Part shown: piece after piece, positions 28,272 to 36,800 of the stretch
Numbering within the stretch: position 1 is the stretch's first letter
How the letters are laid out: every line of letters starts with the position of its first letter
Origin: Flavihumibacter sp. UBA7668
Lineage (GTDB): Bacteria > Bacteroidota > Bacteroidia > Chitinophagales > Chitinophagaceae
Direction of reading: 5' to 3'
Assembly: GCF_002483205.1 (NCBI RefSeq)
Contig: NZ_DLHM01000001.1
Span: forward strand, 310,001 to 374,000
DNA length: 64,000 nt
The notes under the pieces: generated by a model
The model's input: only the letters and a program-made list of their open reading frames with translations
What the model was told of the DNA's origin: nothing
Databases searched by the model: none
Made by a program: the position numbers and the translations under genes

Positions 28272-28979
28272 ATGAGAACATTGATCCCCTTATCCCGTTT
28301 ATGGAAGCTTTCGCTTGTATTTTTTGCAGCTATTACGGTAATTTCCTGTCAGAAAGAAATTAATCCGCTGGAGGAAGATGGCACTTTACCTGGAGAAGAA
28401 GTGGTTGTACCAGCCAGTGATTCGTATATGCCTTATACCAAAGGTTCAACATGGAAGTATACAGATAGTGTAACAGGTTTTATTTTTGTTTTGCAGGCAT
28501 CTGATGATCATAAAACAGTTAATGGAATTTCCTATAATAAGTATGAAGTAATTGAAGGTACCAGCGAAGGGGACTTATGGTATGGAAAACTAAAAAACGA
28601 TTACTACCTCCTTATGGAAGCGGGTAGTTTAAGTGGGATTTCTGCAGATATAAATATGCTCTTTTTGAATGATAAGGAAGCCGCTGGCTTTACCTGGACC
28701 AAAGATGCCGGATCAGCAAATGGATTTCCTGCAAGGATCAAAGGTCAGATAATAGAAAAAGGCATTACCAAAACAATTGAAGGCAAAACATTTAAAGACA
28801 TCATTCATACAACTGTTTCATTGGAATATAATATGCTGGGACAATGGATGTCAGTTGGAATTTATACATTTTATTGTGCAAAAGGTATTGGTCTGGTTAA
28901 GCTGGATAGTGGATTAGATGCACTCGGGCAGGTACGTCTTTTGCAATCATCAAGGTTAATAGAATACTCTATAAAATAA
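28272..28979 (+). CDS. Lipoprotein of unknown function
   Basis: 235 residues with a lipoprotein signal ending at ITVISC (Cys27), then QKEINPLEEDG. The mature part is beta-rich: YMPYTKGSTWKYTDSVTGF, YNKYEVIEG, YYLLMEAGS, TFYCAKGIGLVKLDS. This arrangement (GSTWKY near the start and a KGIGLVK near the end) is common in Bacteroidota lipoproteins of unknown role. It follows gltX by 29 bp and is convergent with the aldo/keto reductase, whose stop is 1 bp away. Confidence 0.78.
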   Translation: MRTLIPLSRLWKLSLVFFAAITVISCQKEINPLEEDGTLPGEEVVVPASDSYMPYTKGSTWKYTDSVTGFIFVLQASDDHKTVNGISYNKYEVIEGTSEGDLWYGKLKNDYYLLMEAGSLSGISADINMLFLNDKEAAGFTWTKDAGSANGFPARIKGQIIEKGITKTIEGKTFKDIIHTTVSLEYNMLGQWMSVGIYTFYCAKGIGLVKLDSGLDALGQVRLLQSSRLIEYSIK

Positions 28980-28980
28980 C

Positions 28981-29970
28981 TCATCCCAATGCCTTCATTT
29001 CCTGCACCAGTGGGAGCCAGGATGTGCTAAATAAATTTTCGAGCAACAGGCGATCGGTATCATCCAGTTGAATAATTCCACTGGTATTTTCGATCGCCTG
29101 TTCTTTTGTACGAATACCGGGAATAACCGTACTAATGCCAGGCTGACTAAGAATAAAACTCATAGCCAGTCCGGTTTTGGTGGTTTGGTATGTTTGAACA
29201 AGTGGCCAGATTTTTTCTTCCAGAATTTGCAAGGATGATTGCATCAGTTCCTCATTTAAACGAAAACTGCGATGATCGTTTTGCGCGAACTGTTGATTTC
29301 GTTTAAACTTCCCGGTTAGTAGTCCAAATTGCAGTGGCATACGGGCGATGATTCCATAGTTAGTTGCTGCTCTTTTAATGAGCGGTAATGCCAGTTGATT
29401 GATTAGATTATAGACCAGCTGAAACCCATCGCCCTTATTCAGGTTCCATAAATAATCGGCTTCCGGTTCTGGTTCAAAAGTATTTAGGGAGAGTCCCCAA
29501 TACCTGATTTTTCCCTCCTTCTTTAATTGTTCCATTGCTTCGATGCAGGCTTCGGTTTCAAAATGGGCGAGTCGGGCAGAATGCAATTGATAGTAATCAA
29601 TTGTGTCTCTTTTTAATCTTCGTAAACTTTCTTCCACTGCATTTACAATATATCCTTTCGAATAATCCAATACGATTTTATCGCCTATAGCACGATGCCC
29701 AACCTTGGTGGCGATGATCATTTCTTTATTCTTCCCAATAGTTTCACCAAGCAATTTTTCGGAATGCCCCAGTCCATAAAAATCAGCCGTATCAAAAAAG
29801 TTGATGCCCTGATCCATTGCCTGGTGAATGGCCAGTTTTGAGGTGGTATCATCCGCAGGTCCCCATCCAATGGGCGTGCTGCCCACCATAGCATCCCCTC
29901 CAATGGCCCAGGCACCAAACCCGATTTCACTGACCCGCAATTCCGTTTTCCCAAACATTCTGTACTTCAT
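28981..29970 (-). CDS. Aldo/keto reductase
   Basis: 329 residues of a TIM-barrel AKR. MKYRMFGKTELRVSEIGFGAW is the family start, INFFDTADFYGLGHSEKLLG holds catalytic Asp and Tyr, MIIATKVGHR the catalytic Lys, and YYQLHS the His. GISTVIPGIRTKEQAIEN binds NADPH. Substrate cannot be read from the sequence. It is divergent from the B12-binding gene at 30067, with palindrome R2 in the gap. Confidence 0.92.
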   Translation of the reverse strand: MKYRMFGKTELRVSEIGFGAWAIGGDAMVGSTPIGWGPADDTTSKLAIHQAMDQGINFFDTADFYGLGHSEKLLGETIGKNKEMIIATKVGHRAIGDKIVLDYSKGYIVNAVEESLRRLKRDTIDYYQLHSARLAHFETEACIEAMEQLKKEGKIRYWGLSLNTFEPEPEADYLWNLNKGDGFQLVYNLINQLALPLIKRAATNYGIIARMPLQFGLLTGKFKRNQQFAQNDHRSFRLNEELMQSSLQILEEKIWPLVQTYQTTKTGLAMSFILSQPGISTVIPGIRTKEQAIENTSGIIQLDDTDRLLLENLFSTSWLPLVQEMKALG

Positions 29971-29990
29971 CTCTCCAAACTACAACTTTT

Positions 29991-30038
29991 CCTTCACCCG
30001 CCGGGTGCACCCGACCGGTGCCACCCGGCGGGTGAAGG
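29991..30038. repeat. Modular palindromic repeat R2 between divergent genes
   Basis: Arms CCTTCACCCGCCGGGTG (29991-30007) and its exact complement (30022-30038) give 17 bp of perfect stem around a 14-nt centre containing CCCGACCGGTG. It lies between the divergent starts of the aldo/keto reductase and the B12-binding protein, so it cannot be a terminator for either and may lie in their 5' leaders. Confidence 0.85.
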
Positions 30039-30066
30039 GGTGTTTTGCCTATCTTTACCGGGCCAT

Positions 30067-30483
30067 ATGAATACCATCAATCGTCCCATACGTATACTGG
30101 TTGCCAAGGTTGGTCTGGATGGACATGACCGAGGCGCTAAAGTAATCGCCACTGCCCTGCGGGATGCTGGCATGGAAGTCATTTATACCGGGCTTCGTCA
30201 GAGTCCGGAAATGGTGGTGAATGCCGCCTTGCAGGAGGATGTGGATGCCATTGGCGTAAGTATCCTCAGTGGCGCCCATATGACGGTTTTTCCCAAGCTG
30301 ATTGCTCTGATGAAAGAACGCGAAATGAATGATGTGCTGCTCACCGGCGGAGGCATCATTCCCGAAGATGATATGCAGCAGCTCCAGGCATTGGGCGTGG
30401 GCAATCTCTTCCCGCCAGGCACCAACACATCCGAAATCGCGAAATACATCACCAGCTGGGTAAAAGAACACCGCAACTTTTAA
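30067..30483 (+). CDS. B12-binding small subunit, methylmalonyl-CoA mutase C-terminal-like
   Basis: 138 residues from MNTINRPIRILVAKVGLDGH; the frame is open from 30040. GLDGHDRGAK is the DxHxxG cobalamin-binding motif whose His replaces dimethylbenzimidazole, followed by SILSGAH and LLTGGGIIPEDD. The whole protein equals the C-terminal domain of methylmalonyl-CoA mutase, with no catalytic barrel. Stand-alone subunits of this type partner with separate mutase barrels such as isobutyryl- or 2-hydroxyisobutyryl-CoA mutases. The partner is not in the window. An enoyl-CoA hydratase follows, separated by palindrome R3. Confidence 0.92.
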   Translation: MNTINRPIRILVAKVGLDGHDRGAKVIATALRDAGMEVIYTGLRQSPEMVVNAALQEDVDAIGVSILSGAHMTVFPKLIALMKEREMNDVLLTGGGIIPEDDMQQLQALGVGNLFPPGTNTSEIAKYITSWVKEHRNF

Positions 30484-30487
30484 CTCC

Positions 30488-30534
30488 TTTCACCGGTCGG
30501 GTGGCACCCGACCGGTGCCACCCGACCGGTGAAA
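30488..30534. repeat. Modular palindromic repeat R3
   Basis: Arms 30488-30507 (TTTCACCGGTCGGGTGGCAC) and 30515-30534 are perfectly complementary over 20 bp with a 7-nt loop. It fills most of the 66-bp gap between the B12-binding gene and the enoyl-CoA hydratase gene. The plus strand continues in an A run, not a T run, so it is a weak terminator in the direction of transcription. Confidence 0.85.
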
Positions 30535-30549
30535 AAAAATAGACACACC

Positions 30550-31332
30550 ATGCAATTGACTAGCCTAACAACCCATTTGAACGAAGGGATTTTAACCATC
30601 ACTATCAACCGGCCGGATAAGCTGAATGCCCTGAACAAAACGGTTATCGAAGAACTCCACACCATTTTGGACTCTTTTTCCAAGCACCCCGAAATGAAAG
30701 CCGCCATCATTACCGGTGCCGGTCCAAAAAGTTTTGTTGCCGGAGCAGATATAGCAGAATTCCTGGAACTGGACGCTGCAGGAGGCGCCGCCCTTGCTGC
30801 CAAAGGACAGGAACTCGTTTTCTCTAAAATAGAAGCATCGCATAAACCAATTATAGCAGCCGTTAATGGCTTTGCTCTTGGCGGTGGTTGCGAACTCGCC
30901 ATGGCCTGTCATTTCCGAATCGCCGCAGAGAATGCCCGGTTCGGCCAGCCGGAAGTCAACCTCGGACTGATCCCCGGTTATGGTGGCACCCAGCGCCTCA
31001 CCCAACTTATCGGCAAAGGCAAAGCAATGGAACTGATGATGACCGGCGCCATGATCAACGCAGCAGAAGCCCTGCAACTCGGCCTAATCAACTATGTAAC
31101 TCCCGCTGAAGAACTCCTCCCCAAAGCAAACAGCCTGTTGCAGACAATCATTCAAAAAGCCCCGCTTGCCATCGCAGAAATCATCCGGCTCACCAATATC
31201 GCAGCCATTGGAGACACAAACGGCCTGCAGGAAGAAATCAACGCATTTGGCCGACTCTTCGATACCGCTGACGCCAAAGAAGGCGCCACTGCTTTTCTTG
31301 AAAAAAGAACCCCGGTTTTTAAAGGAAACTAA
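30550..31332 (+). CDS. Enoyl-CoA hydratase/isomerase family protein
   Basis: 260 residues from MQLTSLTTHLNEGI; the frame opens at 30529 inside the edge of repeat R3. FVAGADIAEF forms part of the oxyanion hole, FALGGGCELAMACHFRIAAE and FGQPEVNLGLIPGYGGTQRL are the crotonase signature with both catalytic glutamates. The C-terminal helix is complete. It hydrates trans-2-enoyl-CoA in fatty-acid or amino-acid breakdown. The neighbouring B12-binding mutase subunit supports a role in acyl-CoA catabolism. Confidence 0.93.
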   Translation: MQLTSLTTHLNEGILTITINRPDKLNALNKTVIEELHTILDSFSKHPEMKAAIITGAGPKSFVAGADIAEFLELDAAGGAALAAKGQELVFSKIEASHKPIIAAVNGFALGGGCELAMACHFRIAAENARFGQPEVNLGLIPGYGGTQRLTQLIGKGKAMELMMTGAMINAAEALQLGLINYVTPAEELLPKANSLLQTIIQKAPLAIAEIIRLTNIAAIGDTNGLQEEINAFGRLFDTADAKEGATAFLEKRTPVFKGN

Positions 31333-31342
31333 CCAGTGCCGT

Positions 31343-31350
31343 TAACTTTG
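31343..31350 (+). promoter_or_regulatory. Putative -7 box of the fumC promoter (TAACTTTG)
   Basis: TAACTTTG matches TAnnTTTG and is followed by CGGCC, as at gltX. It lies 24 nt before the fumC ATG and within 20 nt of the previous gene's stop. The -33 box is not clear. Confidence 0.4.
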
Positions 31351-31374
31351 CGGCCAATTAAATACTATCGCCAT

Positions 31375-32772
31375 ATGGACTATAGAATTGAAAAAGATAC
31401 GATGGGTGAAGTGAAAGTGCCCGTGGATGCCTATTATGGTGCCCAAACCCAACGCAGTATTGAAAATTTCAAAATTGCGCAGGACACCAACAAAATGCCC
31501 AAAGAAATTATCCAGGCATTTGCCTATCTGAAAAAAGCTGCCGCAATTACCAATTTCGAAGCCGGCGTTCTTCCCAAAGAAAAATCAGACCTTATCGGAA
31601 AGGTTTGCGATGAAATTCTCGATGGCAAACTGGATGCTTATTTCCCACTGGTAGTTTGGCAAACCGGTTCCGGCACCCAGAGCAATATGAACGTAAATGA
31701 AGTGGTCGCTTACCGCGGACATGTGCTCAATGGCGGACAACTCAGCGACAAAGAAAAATTCCTGCATCCCAATGACGATGTAAACAAATCGCAATCCTCC
31801 AACGATACCTTTCCTACGGCCATGCATATTGCGGCATATCGGATTCTGCTGGAAGTAACCATTCCGGGAATAGAAAAGCTGCGCAATACCCTTGCTGAAA
31901 AAAGCAAAAAATACATGGAAGTGGTGAAGATCGGTCGCACCCATTTCATGGATGCCACCCCCCTCACAGTTGGACAGGAATTCAGCGGTTATGTATCACA
32001 ACTGGATCATGGATTGAGAGCCATCAAAAACACCCTCGCCCACCTGAGTGAACTCGCATTGGGAGGAACCGCTGTTGGAACCGGTATCAATACACCTCCG
32101 AACTACTCAGAAAATGTAGCTCATCATATTGCCAAGTTAACGGGATTGCCCTTCATCACTGCCGAGAATAAATTCGAAGCCCTGGCTGCCCATGATGCCA
32201 TCGTTGAAGCACATGGTGCATTAAAAACAGTAGCGGTTAGCCTGATGAAAATCGCCAATGATATCCGCATGCTTTCCAGCGGTCCGCGTTCCGGAATCGG
32301 CGAATTATTTATTCCGGATAATGAACCCGGCTCTTCCATCATGCCCGGCAAAGTGAATCCCACCCAATGTGAAGCACTCACCATGATTGCTGCGCAGGTA
32401 ATGGGGAACGATGTAGCCATCAATATCGGAGGTGCCACCGGTCATTTTGAACTGAATGTATTCAAACCCATGATGATCTTCAATTTCCTGCACAGTGCCC
32501 GGCTGATTGGCGAAGGTTGTGTCAGCTTCAATGATAAATGTGCTGTCGGGATTGAACCCATAGAAGCCAATATCAAAAAGCATGTGGACAATTCCCTGAT
32601 GCTGGTTACCGCCCTCAACACCAAAATTGGTTACTACAAAGCCGCAGAAATTGCGCAAACCGCTCATAAAGAAGGAACTACGCTGAAAGAAATGGCCATC
32701 AAGCTGGGTTATCTGACTGCTGAAGAATTTGATCAGTGGGTGGTGCCGGCGGAGATGGTCGGCCGGAAATAA
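31375..32772 (+). CDS. fumC: Class II fumarate hydratase
   Basis: 465 residues from MDYRIEKDTMGEVKVP. The fumarase/aspartase signature GSSIMPGKVNPTQ is present around residue 317, with GSGTQSNMNVNEV and GRTHFMDATPLTVGQEFSGY as other active-site segments. It interconverts fumarate and malate in the TCA cycle and needs no iron-sulfur cluster. It is 42 bp downstream of the hydratase gene but has its own putative promoter. Confidence 0.97.
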   Translation: MDYRIEKDTMGEVKVPVDAYYGAQTQRSIENFKIAQDTNKMPKEIIQAFAYLKKAAAITNFEAGVLPKEKSDLIGKVCDEILDGKLDAYFPLVVWQTGSGTQSNMNVNEVVAYRGHVLNGGQLSDKEKFLHPNDDVNKSQSSNDTFPTAMHIAAYRILLEVTIPGIEKLRNTLAEKSKKYMEVVKIGRTHFMDATPLTVGQEFSGYVSQLDHGLRAIKNTLAHLSELALGGTAVGTGINTPPNYSENVAHHIAKLTGLPFITAENKFEALAAHDAIVEAHGALKTVAVSLMKIANDIRMLSSGPRSGIGELFIPDNEPGSSIMPGKVNPTQCEALTMIAAQVMGNDVAINIGGATGHFELNVFKPMMIFNFLHSARLIGEGCVSFNDKCAVGIEPIEANIKKHVDNSLMLVTALNTKIGYYKAAEIAQTAHKEGTTLKEMAIKLGYLTAEEFDQWVVPAEMVGRK

Positions 32773-33020
32773 GAACTTTGAAGTGGGAAGCAGGAAGTGG
32801 AAGTCCAAAAATCTAAAATCTTACTTCTTACATCTCACATCTACAATATTTTCTTTCCCGGGGCCGTTTTACCCTTATTAAATCGAAGCAACCAACATAA
32901 AATTTTCTCATGTTCTGTTTTGGTCCGTTCCCTAGTATTGATTTGACGACCAATATCCACTGAAAAACCAAGAGGCTTGGTTAAAAGGAAATGTTGTCAA
33001 TTTCGAATATAGGGTTTAGC

Positions 33021-33052
33021 GTCCCTCCTTTTCTGGGAGGGACTATTTTTTT
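33021..33052 (+). terminator. Probable terminator downstream of fumC
   Basis: GTCCCTCC (33021-33028) pairs with GGAGGGAC (33036-33043), followed by TATTTTTTT. The T run is on the plus strand, so it ends plus-strand transcription about 250 bp after fumC. The gap between them (32773-33020) holds purine-rich repeat debris and no recognised gene. Confidence 0.7.
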
Positions 33053-33075
33053 ATCCGCCTGGAAAGGTATTTTTT

Positions 33076-33549
33076 CTAACGTAATGCCGAGAACCGGCCA
33101 TTTGTAATGGTAAGAGGAGCCCCGGATTCCGAATCATTAACCGTACCGGAAAATGTTCCTACTACTTTTTCTGCTGTTAACTCCGTAACCACCAATTTAA
33201 AATTTTGCTGAATCGGACTCGATGTAAAAACTGCTTCATTATCCTCCACATATACTATGCTCGCAAATGGAGAAAAATAGTCGCCCACCTGCAAATCCAA
33301 TCCGCCAAAACTAAGATACAATTGTCCCCGGCCATCCGGAGTTAACCCATCCATTGATAATAATTGAACGCCGGAAAAGTCCTCCACGTATGATGTGTCG
33401 ATCAAGCCACTATATTCCGTACTACCCAGATTAAATCTCCAGGTATTATCCTGGCTGATGGCGGTAGTTTTTTCAACACTGGATTCCTTGGTACATGCCG
33501 AAAACAATACAGCCATCAGCAATCCAAGTACTATAAGTCCCTTTTTCAT
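33076..33549 (-). CDS. Small lipoprotein of unknown function
   Basis: 157 residues when started at MKKGLIVLGLLMAVLFSAC; the frame is open to 33669 but the longer start would overlap lspA and hide the signal. Lipobox LFSAC (Cys19). The mature part is beta-rich: NTWRFNLGSTEYSGLIDTSY, LQVGDYFSPFASIVYVED, KVVGTFSGTVNDSESGAPLT. The VVGTFSGTV segment is shared by many Bacteroidota lipoproteins of unknown role. It lies 13 bp after lspA, whose product would process this and other lipoproteins. Confidence 0.8.
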   Translation of the reverse strand: MKKGLIVLGLLMAVLFSACTKESSVEKTTAISQDNTWRFNLGSTEYSGLIDTSYVEDFSGVQLLSMDGLTPDGRGQLYLSFGGLDLQVGDYFSPFASIVYVEDNEAVFTSSPIQQNFKLVVTELTAEKVVGTFSGTVNDSESGAPLTITNGRFSALR

Positions 33550-33562
33550 AGTCGTTTTTCTT

Positions 33563-34282
33563 TTAAGAAACCTGCACATCGTCATTAACGCGGGTGCTGG
33601 TTTCAATGGGTCGTTTTTTATTCTGATCTTCCTTTCCCATAAATTTATTCTGGAAAAGAAGAAGGGCAATTACACCAACTGAAATCGAAGCGTCCGCTAT
33701 ATTAAATACCGGACTAAAAAACTCAAACTCCTCTCCCCCTAGATAGGGAAACCATTCGGGATAGGTTGTCCGGATAATCGGGAAATAAAACATATCCACC
33801 ACTTTCCCGTGCAAAAACCCGGCATATCCCTGTTCCGGAAAGATCTTTGCTACTGAAGTGTAGGTACTTTCCTCAAAAATCAACCCATAGAAAAGGCTGT
33901 CGATCAGGTTCCCCAGTGCCCCCGCAAAAATCAATCCCACACAAACTATAAAACCGGGATGTTGCTGCTTCCTCAATATACTGCGAATGTACCAGACCCC
34001 AAATACCACCGCCACCATGCGGAACAGGGTTAACGCAATTTTACCGAAATCGCCCCCGAATTTCCAACCCCAGGCCATGCCTTCATTCTCCACAAAATAC
34101 AATTGAGCCCATTCTGCTTTTTCGCCAAAAAGCCGGATTCCCCGGTCATAGGGGGTCAAGGGCTGGTGACTGGCATCCCAGTGATAACTCAACGGCATCG
34201 AGGTTTTCACCCAGATTTTCAGGGCCTGATCCGCTACCAATATCAACAATATCAATACAATTAAATTCCTGGCTTTTAACAT
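33563..34282 (-). CDS. lspA: Lipoprotein signal peptidase (signal peptidase II)
   Basis: 239 residues from MLKARNLIVLILLILVADQ; an ATG seven codons upstream is possible. Four membrane helices are visible. The catalytic aspartates lie in GALGNLIDSLFYG and FNIADASISVGV. It is longer than the 160-170 residues of proteobacterial LspA because of loops between helices, which is usual in Bacteroidota. It cleaves lipoprotein precursors at the inner membrane. It follows murF-alr by 41 bp in a long minus-strand operon. Confidence 0.94.
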   Translation of the reverse strand: MLKARNLIVLILLILVADQALKIWVKTSMPLSYHWDASHQPLTPYDRGIRLFGEKAEWAQLYFVENEGMAWGWKFGGDFGKIALTLFRMVAVVFGVWYIRSILRKQQHPGFIVCVGLIFAGALGNLIDSLFYGLIFEESTYTSVAKIFPEQGYAGFLHGKVVDMFYFPIIRTTYPEWFPYLGGEEFEFFSPVFNIADASISVGVIALLLFQNKFMGKEDQNKKRPIETSTRVNDDVQVS

Positions 34283-34323
34283 ATGCTCTAAGTAAAACAA
34301 CAAAGATAACCGTTGGACTCGTT

Positions 34324-36798
34324 TTATTCCTGGTAATAAATTCTTTTTACACGTTGTGAAATCCCCGTCAGGATTTCATAGGGGATGGTTCCCGCCCATT
34401 CCGCCACTTTAGCCACCGGCAATCCTTTTCCAAATACAGTAACGGGATCGCCCTCCCGAATATTGGATATACCGCTAATATCTATCATGGTCATATCCAT
34501 ACAAACAGACCCGATGGTTGGCACCAGCTTCCCCTTCAACAGCAACCAGCCTGCCCCATTCCCCAAAGATCTCGGATAGCCATCCGCATATCCCAACCGA
34601 ATCGTTGCAATGGTCGTTGGCCGAATAATTTTACCTCTCCTGCCATACCCAACTGATTCGCCCGGCTGCAATTCTTTTATCTGGGCGATTGTTGTGACCA
34701 GGGTCGAAACCTCCTCCAGCGGACTGTTCGCCCCCATTGCCGCATCAAATCCATACAACCCGATTCCCAGTCGCACCATCTCAAACTGCCATTGGGGGTG
34801 TCGGAAAATCCCTGACGTGTTTTCAATATGCCGAAGAAACGGATACGCTATTACAGCTTTCAATGCTTCCGTGAACTCCATAAAACGATTCACCTGTTCG
34901 CCCGTAAACGCATCAAAGGAGGGATCCTCACTTGCGGCCAGATGACTGAATACTGATTGAATTTTACAATTGGTATGCGGAATATGTTCAATAAGGAAGG
35001 GCAGTTCAGACAGTGAAAAACCCAATCGGTTCATACCGGTTTCCACTTCCAGATGCACCGGGTATTGCGGTATCCCTTCCTGCCGGATAAATGCATCAAA
35101 AGCACGAAACAGACTAACTGAATACAATACCGGTTCCAGGTTATGTTCCACCAATGCATCGAAACCCGTGGGAGCCACATTCATCACCATTATGGGTAAA
35201 TGGATGCCGGCTTTTCGAAGTGCAACCCCTTCATCTGTATATGCCACGGCCAGATAATCCACTCCATGAAACTGAAGGAGGTTCGCAATTTCATAACTGC
35301 CACTGCCATAGGAAAATGCTTTCACCATGGCCATCAATCGCGTTCCTTTATGCAAACGTTGCTGGTACCATTTCAGGTTTTGCAACATGGCATTCAGATT
35401 GATCTCCATAACCGTCTGGTGTACCTGCTTTTCCAGTTGAGCAGAAATTCGTTCAAACTGAAAACGACGCGCACCTTTCACCAGAATGGTTTCATCTCTA
35501 AAATTCAGTTCATCCCAATGCTGCAGTAACAGATCAGTTGCTTCAAAAAACTGCAGTTCCTGAATTCCGTGCGACCGGAAAATTTCTTTATGTGCCGCTA
35601 TGACGGTACCCACACCAACAAGCCTGCTTACGCCATGGTGCTGCAATAAAGCAGCCACCCGCTCATACAACTCCTCCGCTTTCCATCCGGTTTCCGGAAT
35701 ATCGGAAAGCAACACCGTTTTCTTCTCATGCTGCTGTTGCTGCGATAAAAAATCCAATGCTATAACCAGTGAACTGATATCGGCCGAATAACTATCATTG
35801 ATTATGGAACACTGATTGATTCCTTCTTTCAATTCCAACCGCATGGAGATGCCATGTAACAGCGCGATGCGTTGTTGAATCACCGAAATTTCCAATCCCA
35901 ATGCCCCCATCACCAGGGCGGCTGTCAATGCATTCTCTACAGCCGCTTCATTAACAAAGGGAATGTCTAACCGAAATTCTTTATCCTGAAAAACCAGGTT
36001 CAGCAGGGTTGCATCTTCTTTTTTTAGGGCAGATACAATACGCAGATCCGCCTCCGGATGCTGTCCCCATCTCAGTAGCTGCTGCCCTTCTTTCAGTTGC
36101 CCTTCTATATAGGAATTGATCCAGTCTTCCTGATAATGTGAAATAATAAGCTTACAATTGAGAAAGAGTTTCCATTTCTCTTCCAGTTTATCTTGCATCG
36201 ACGCAAACCCTTCACTATGTGCCAAACCAAGATTGGTAAAAATTCCGATAGTTGGTTGAAGAATTTGTTGCAGTTTATCCATCTCCCCATTTCGTGAAAT
36301 GCCGGCTTCAAAAATCGCGAGCTGGTGGCCCTCATTCATCAGCCACACACTAAGAGGCACACCAATTTGAGAATTATAACTACGGGGACTCCGAACAATA
36401 CTGAAATCCGGTTCCAGCAATTGGTTCAACCATTCTTTTACGATTGTTTTCCCATTGCTACCCGTTATCGCAAGCAGGGGAATACTAAATCTGGAGCGAT
36501 GATAGGCCGCCAGCACCTGTAAGGCCTGAATGGTATCCGGCACCAACAGCAGGTTGGCATCCGGATAAGAAGCTGCCTGAATTTCTTCACTGATCAGAAA
36601 ATTCCGAACACCCTGCTGATACAAAGCGGAAATAAACTGGTGACCATTTCTGCTGTCTGAAACCAGTGCAAAAAAAAGCGTGGTTTCCGGAAAAAGCAGT
36701 TTTCGGCTATCATTTAATAAATGCTGTATAGTGCTGTTCTCTGCCCTTTGCAACCAACGGGCAGCTGTGATTTCAGCAATATCAGCAATGCGGTACAT
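34324..36798 (-). CDS. Bifunctional MurF ligase / alanine racemase fusion
   Basis: 824 residues from MYRIADIAEITAARWLQ; the longer open frame would overlap terC. Residues 1 to about 450 are MurF (D-Ala-D-Ala adding enzyme), with the ATP loop LLAITGSNGKTIVKEWL and the INDSYSADISS segment. The rest is alanine racemase: MAMVKAFSYGSGSYEIANLL carries the PLP lysine, HLEVETGMNRLGF and GSVCMDMTMIDIS further active-site residues. The fusion couples D-Ala production to its use in peptidoglycan precursor synthesis and is typical of Bacteroidota. It starts 2 bp after the terC stop. Confidence 0.96.
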   Translation of the reverse strand: MYRIADIAEITAARWLQRAENSTIQHLLNDSRKLLFPETTLFFALVSDSRNGHQFISALYQQGVRNFLISEEIQAASYPDANLLLVPDTIQALQVLAAYHRSRFSIPLLAITGSNGKTIVKEWLNQLLEPDFSIVRSPRSYNSQIGVPLSVWLMNEGHQLAIFEAGISRNGEMDKLQQILQPTIGIFTNLGLAHSEGFASMQDKLEEKWKLFLNCKLIISHYQEDWINSYIEGQLKEGQQLLRWGQHPEADLRIVSALKKEDATLLNLVFQDKEFRLDIPFVNEAAVENALTAALVMGALGLEISVIQQRIALLHGISMRLELKEGINQCSIINDSYSADISSLVIALDFLSQQQQHEKKTVLLSDIPETGWKAEELYERVAALLQHHGVSRLVGVGTVIAAHKEIFRSHGIQELQFFEATDLLLQHWDELNFRDETILVKGARRFQFERISAQLEKQVHQTVMEINLNAMLQNLKWYQQRLHKGTRLMAMVKAFSYGSGSYEIANLLQFHGVDYLAVAYTDEGVALRKAGIHLPIMVMNVAPTGFDALVEHNLEPVLYSVSLFRAFDAFIRQEGIPQYPVHLEVETGMNRLGFSLSELPFLIEHIPHTNCKIQSVFSHLAASEDPSFDAFTGEQVNRFMEFTEALKAVIAYPFLRHIENTSGIFRHPQWQFEMVRLGIGLYGFDAAMGANSPLEEVSTLVTTIAQIKELQPGESVGYGRRGKIIRPTTIATIRLGYADGYPRSLGNGAGWLLLKGKLVPTIGSVCMDMTMIDISGISNIREGDPVTVFGKGLPVAKVAEWAGTIPYEILTGISQRVKRIYYQE

Positions 36799-36800
36799 GT

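Noticed and set aside
32848..33003. Short minus-strand frame reading KPLGFSVDIGRQINTRERTK
   Set aside because: About 50 codons without a start codon, no recognised family, and located in repeat debris; chance cannot be excluded.
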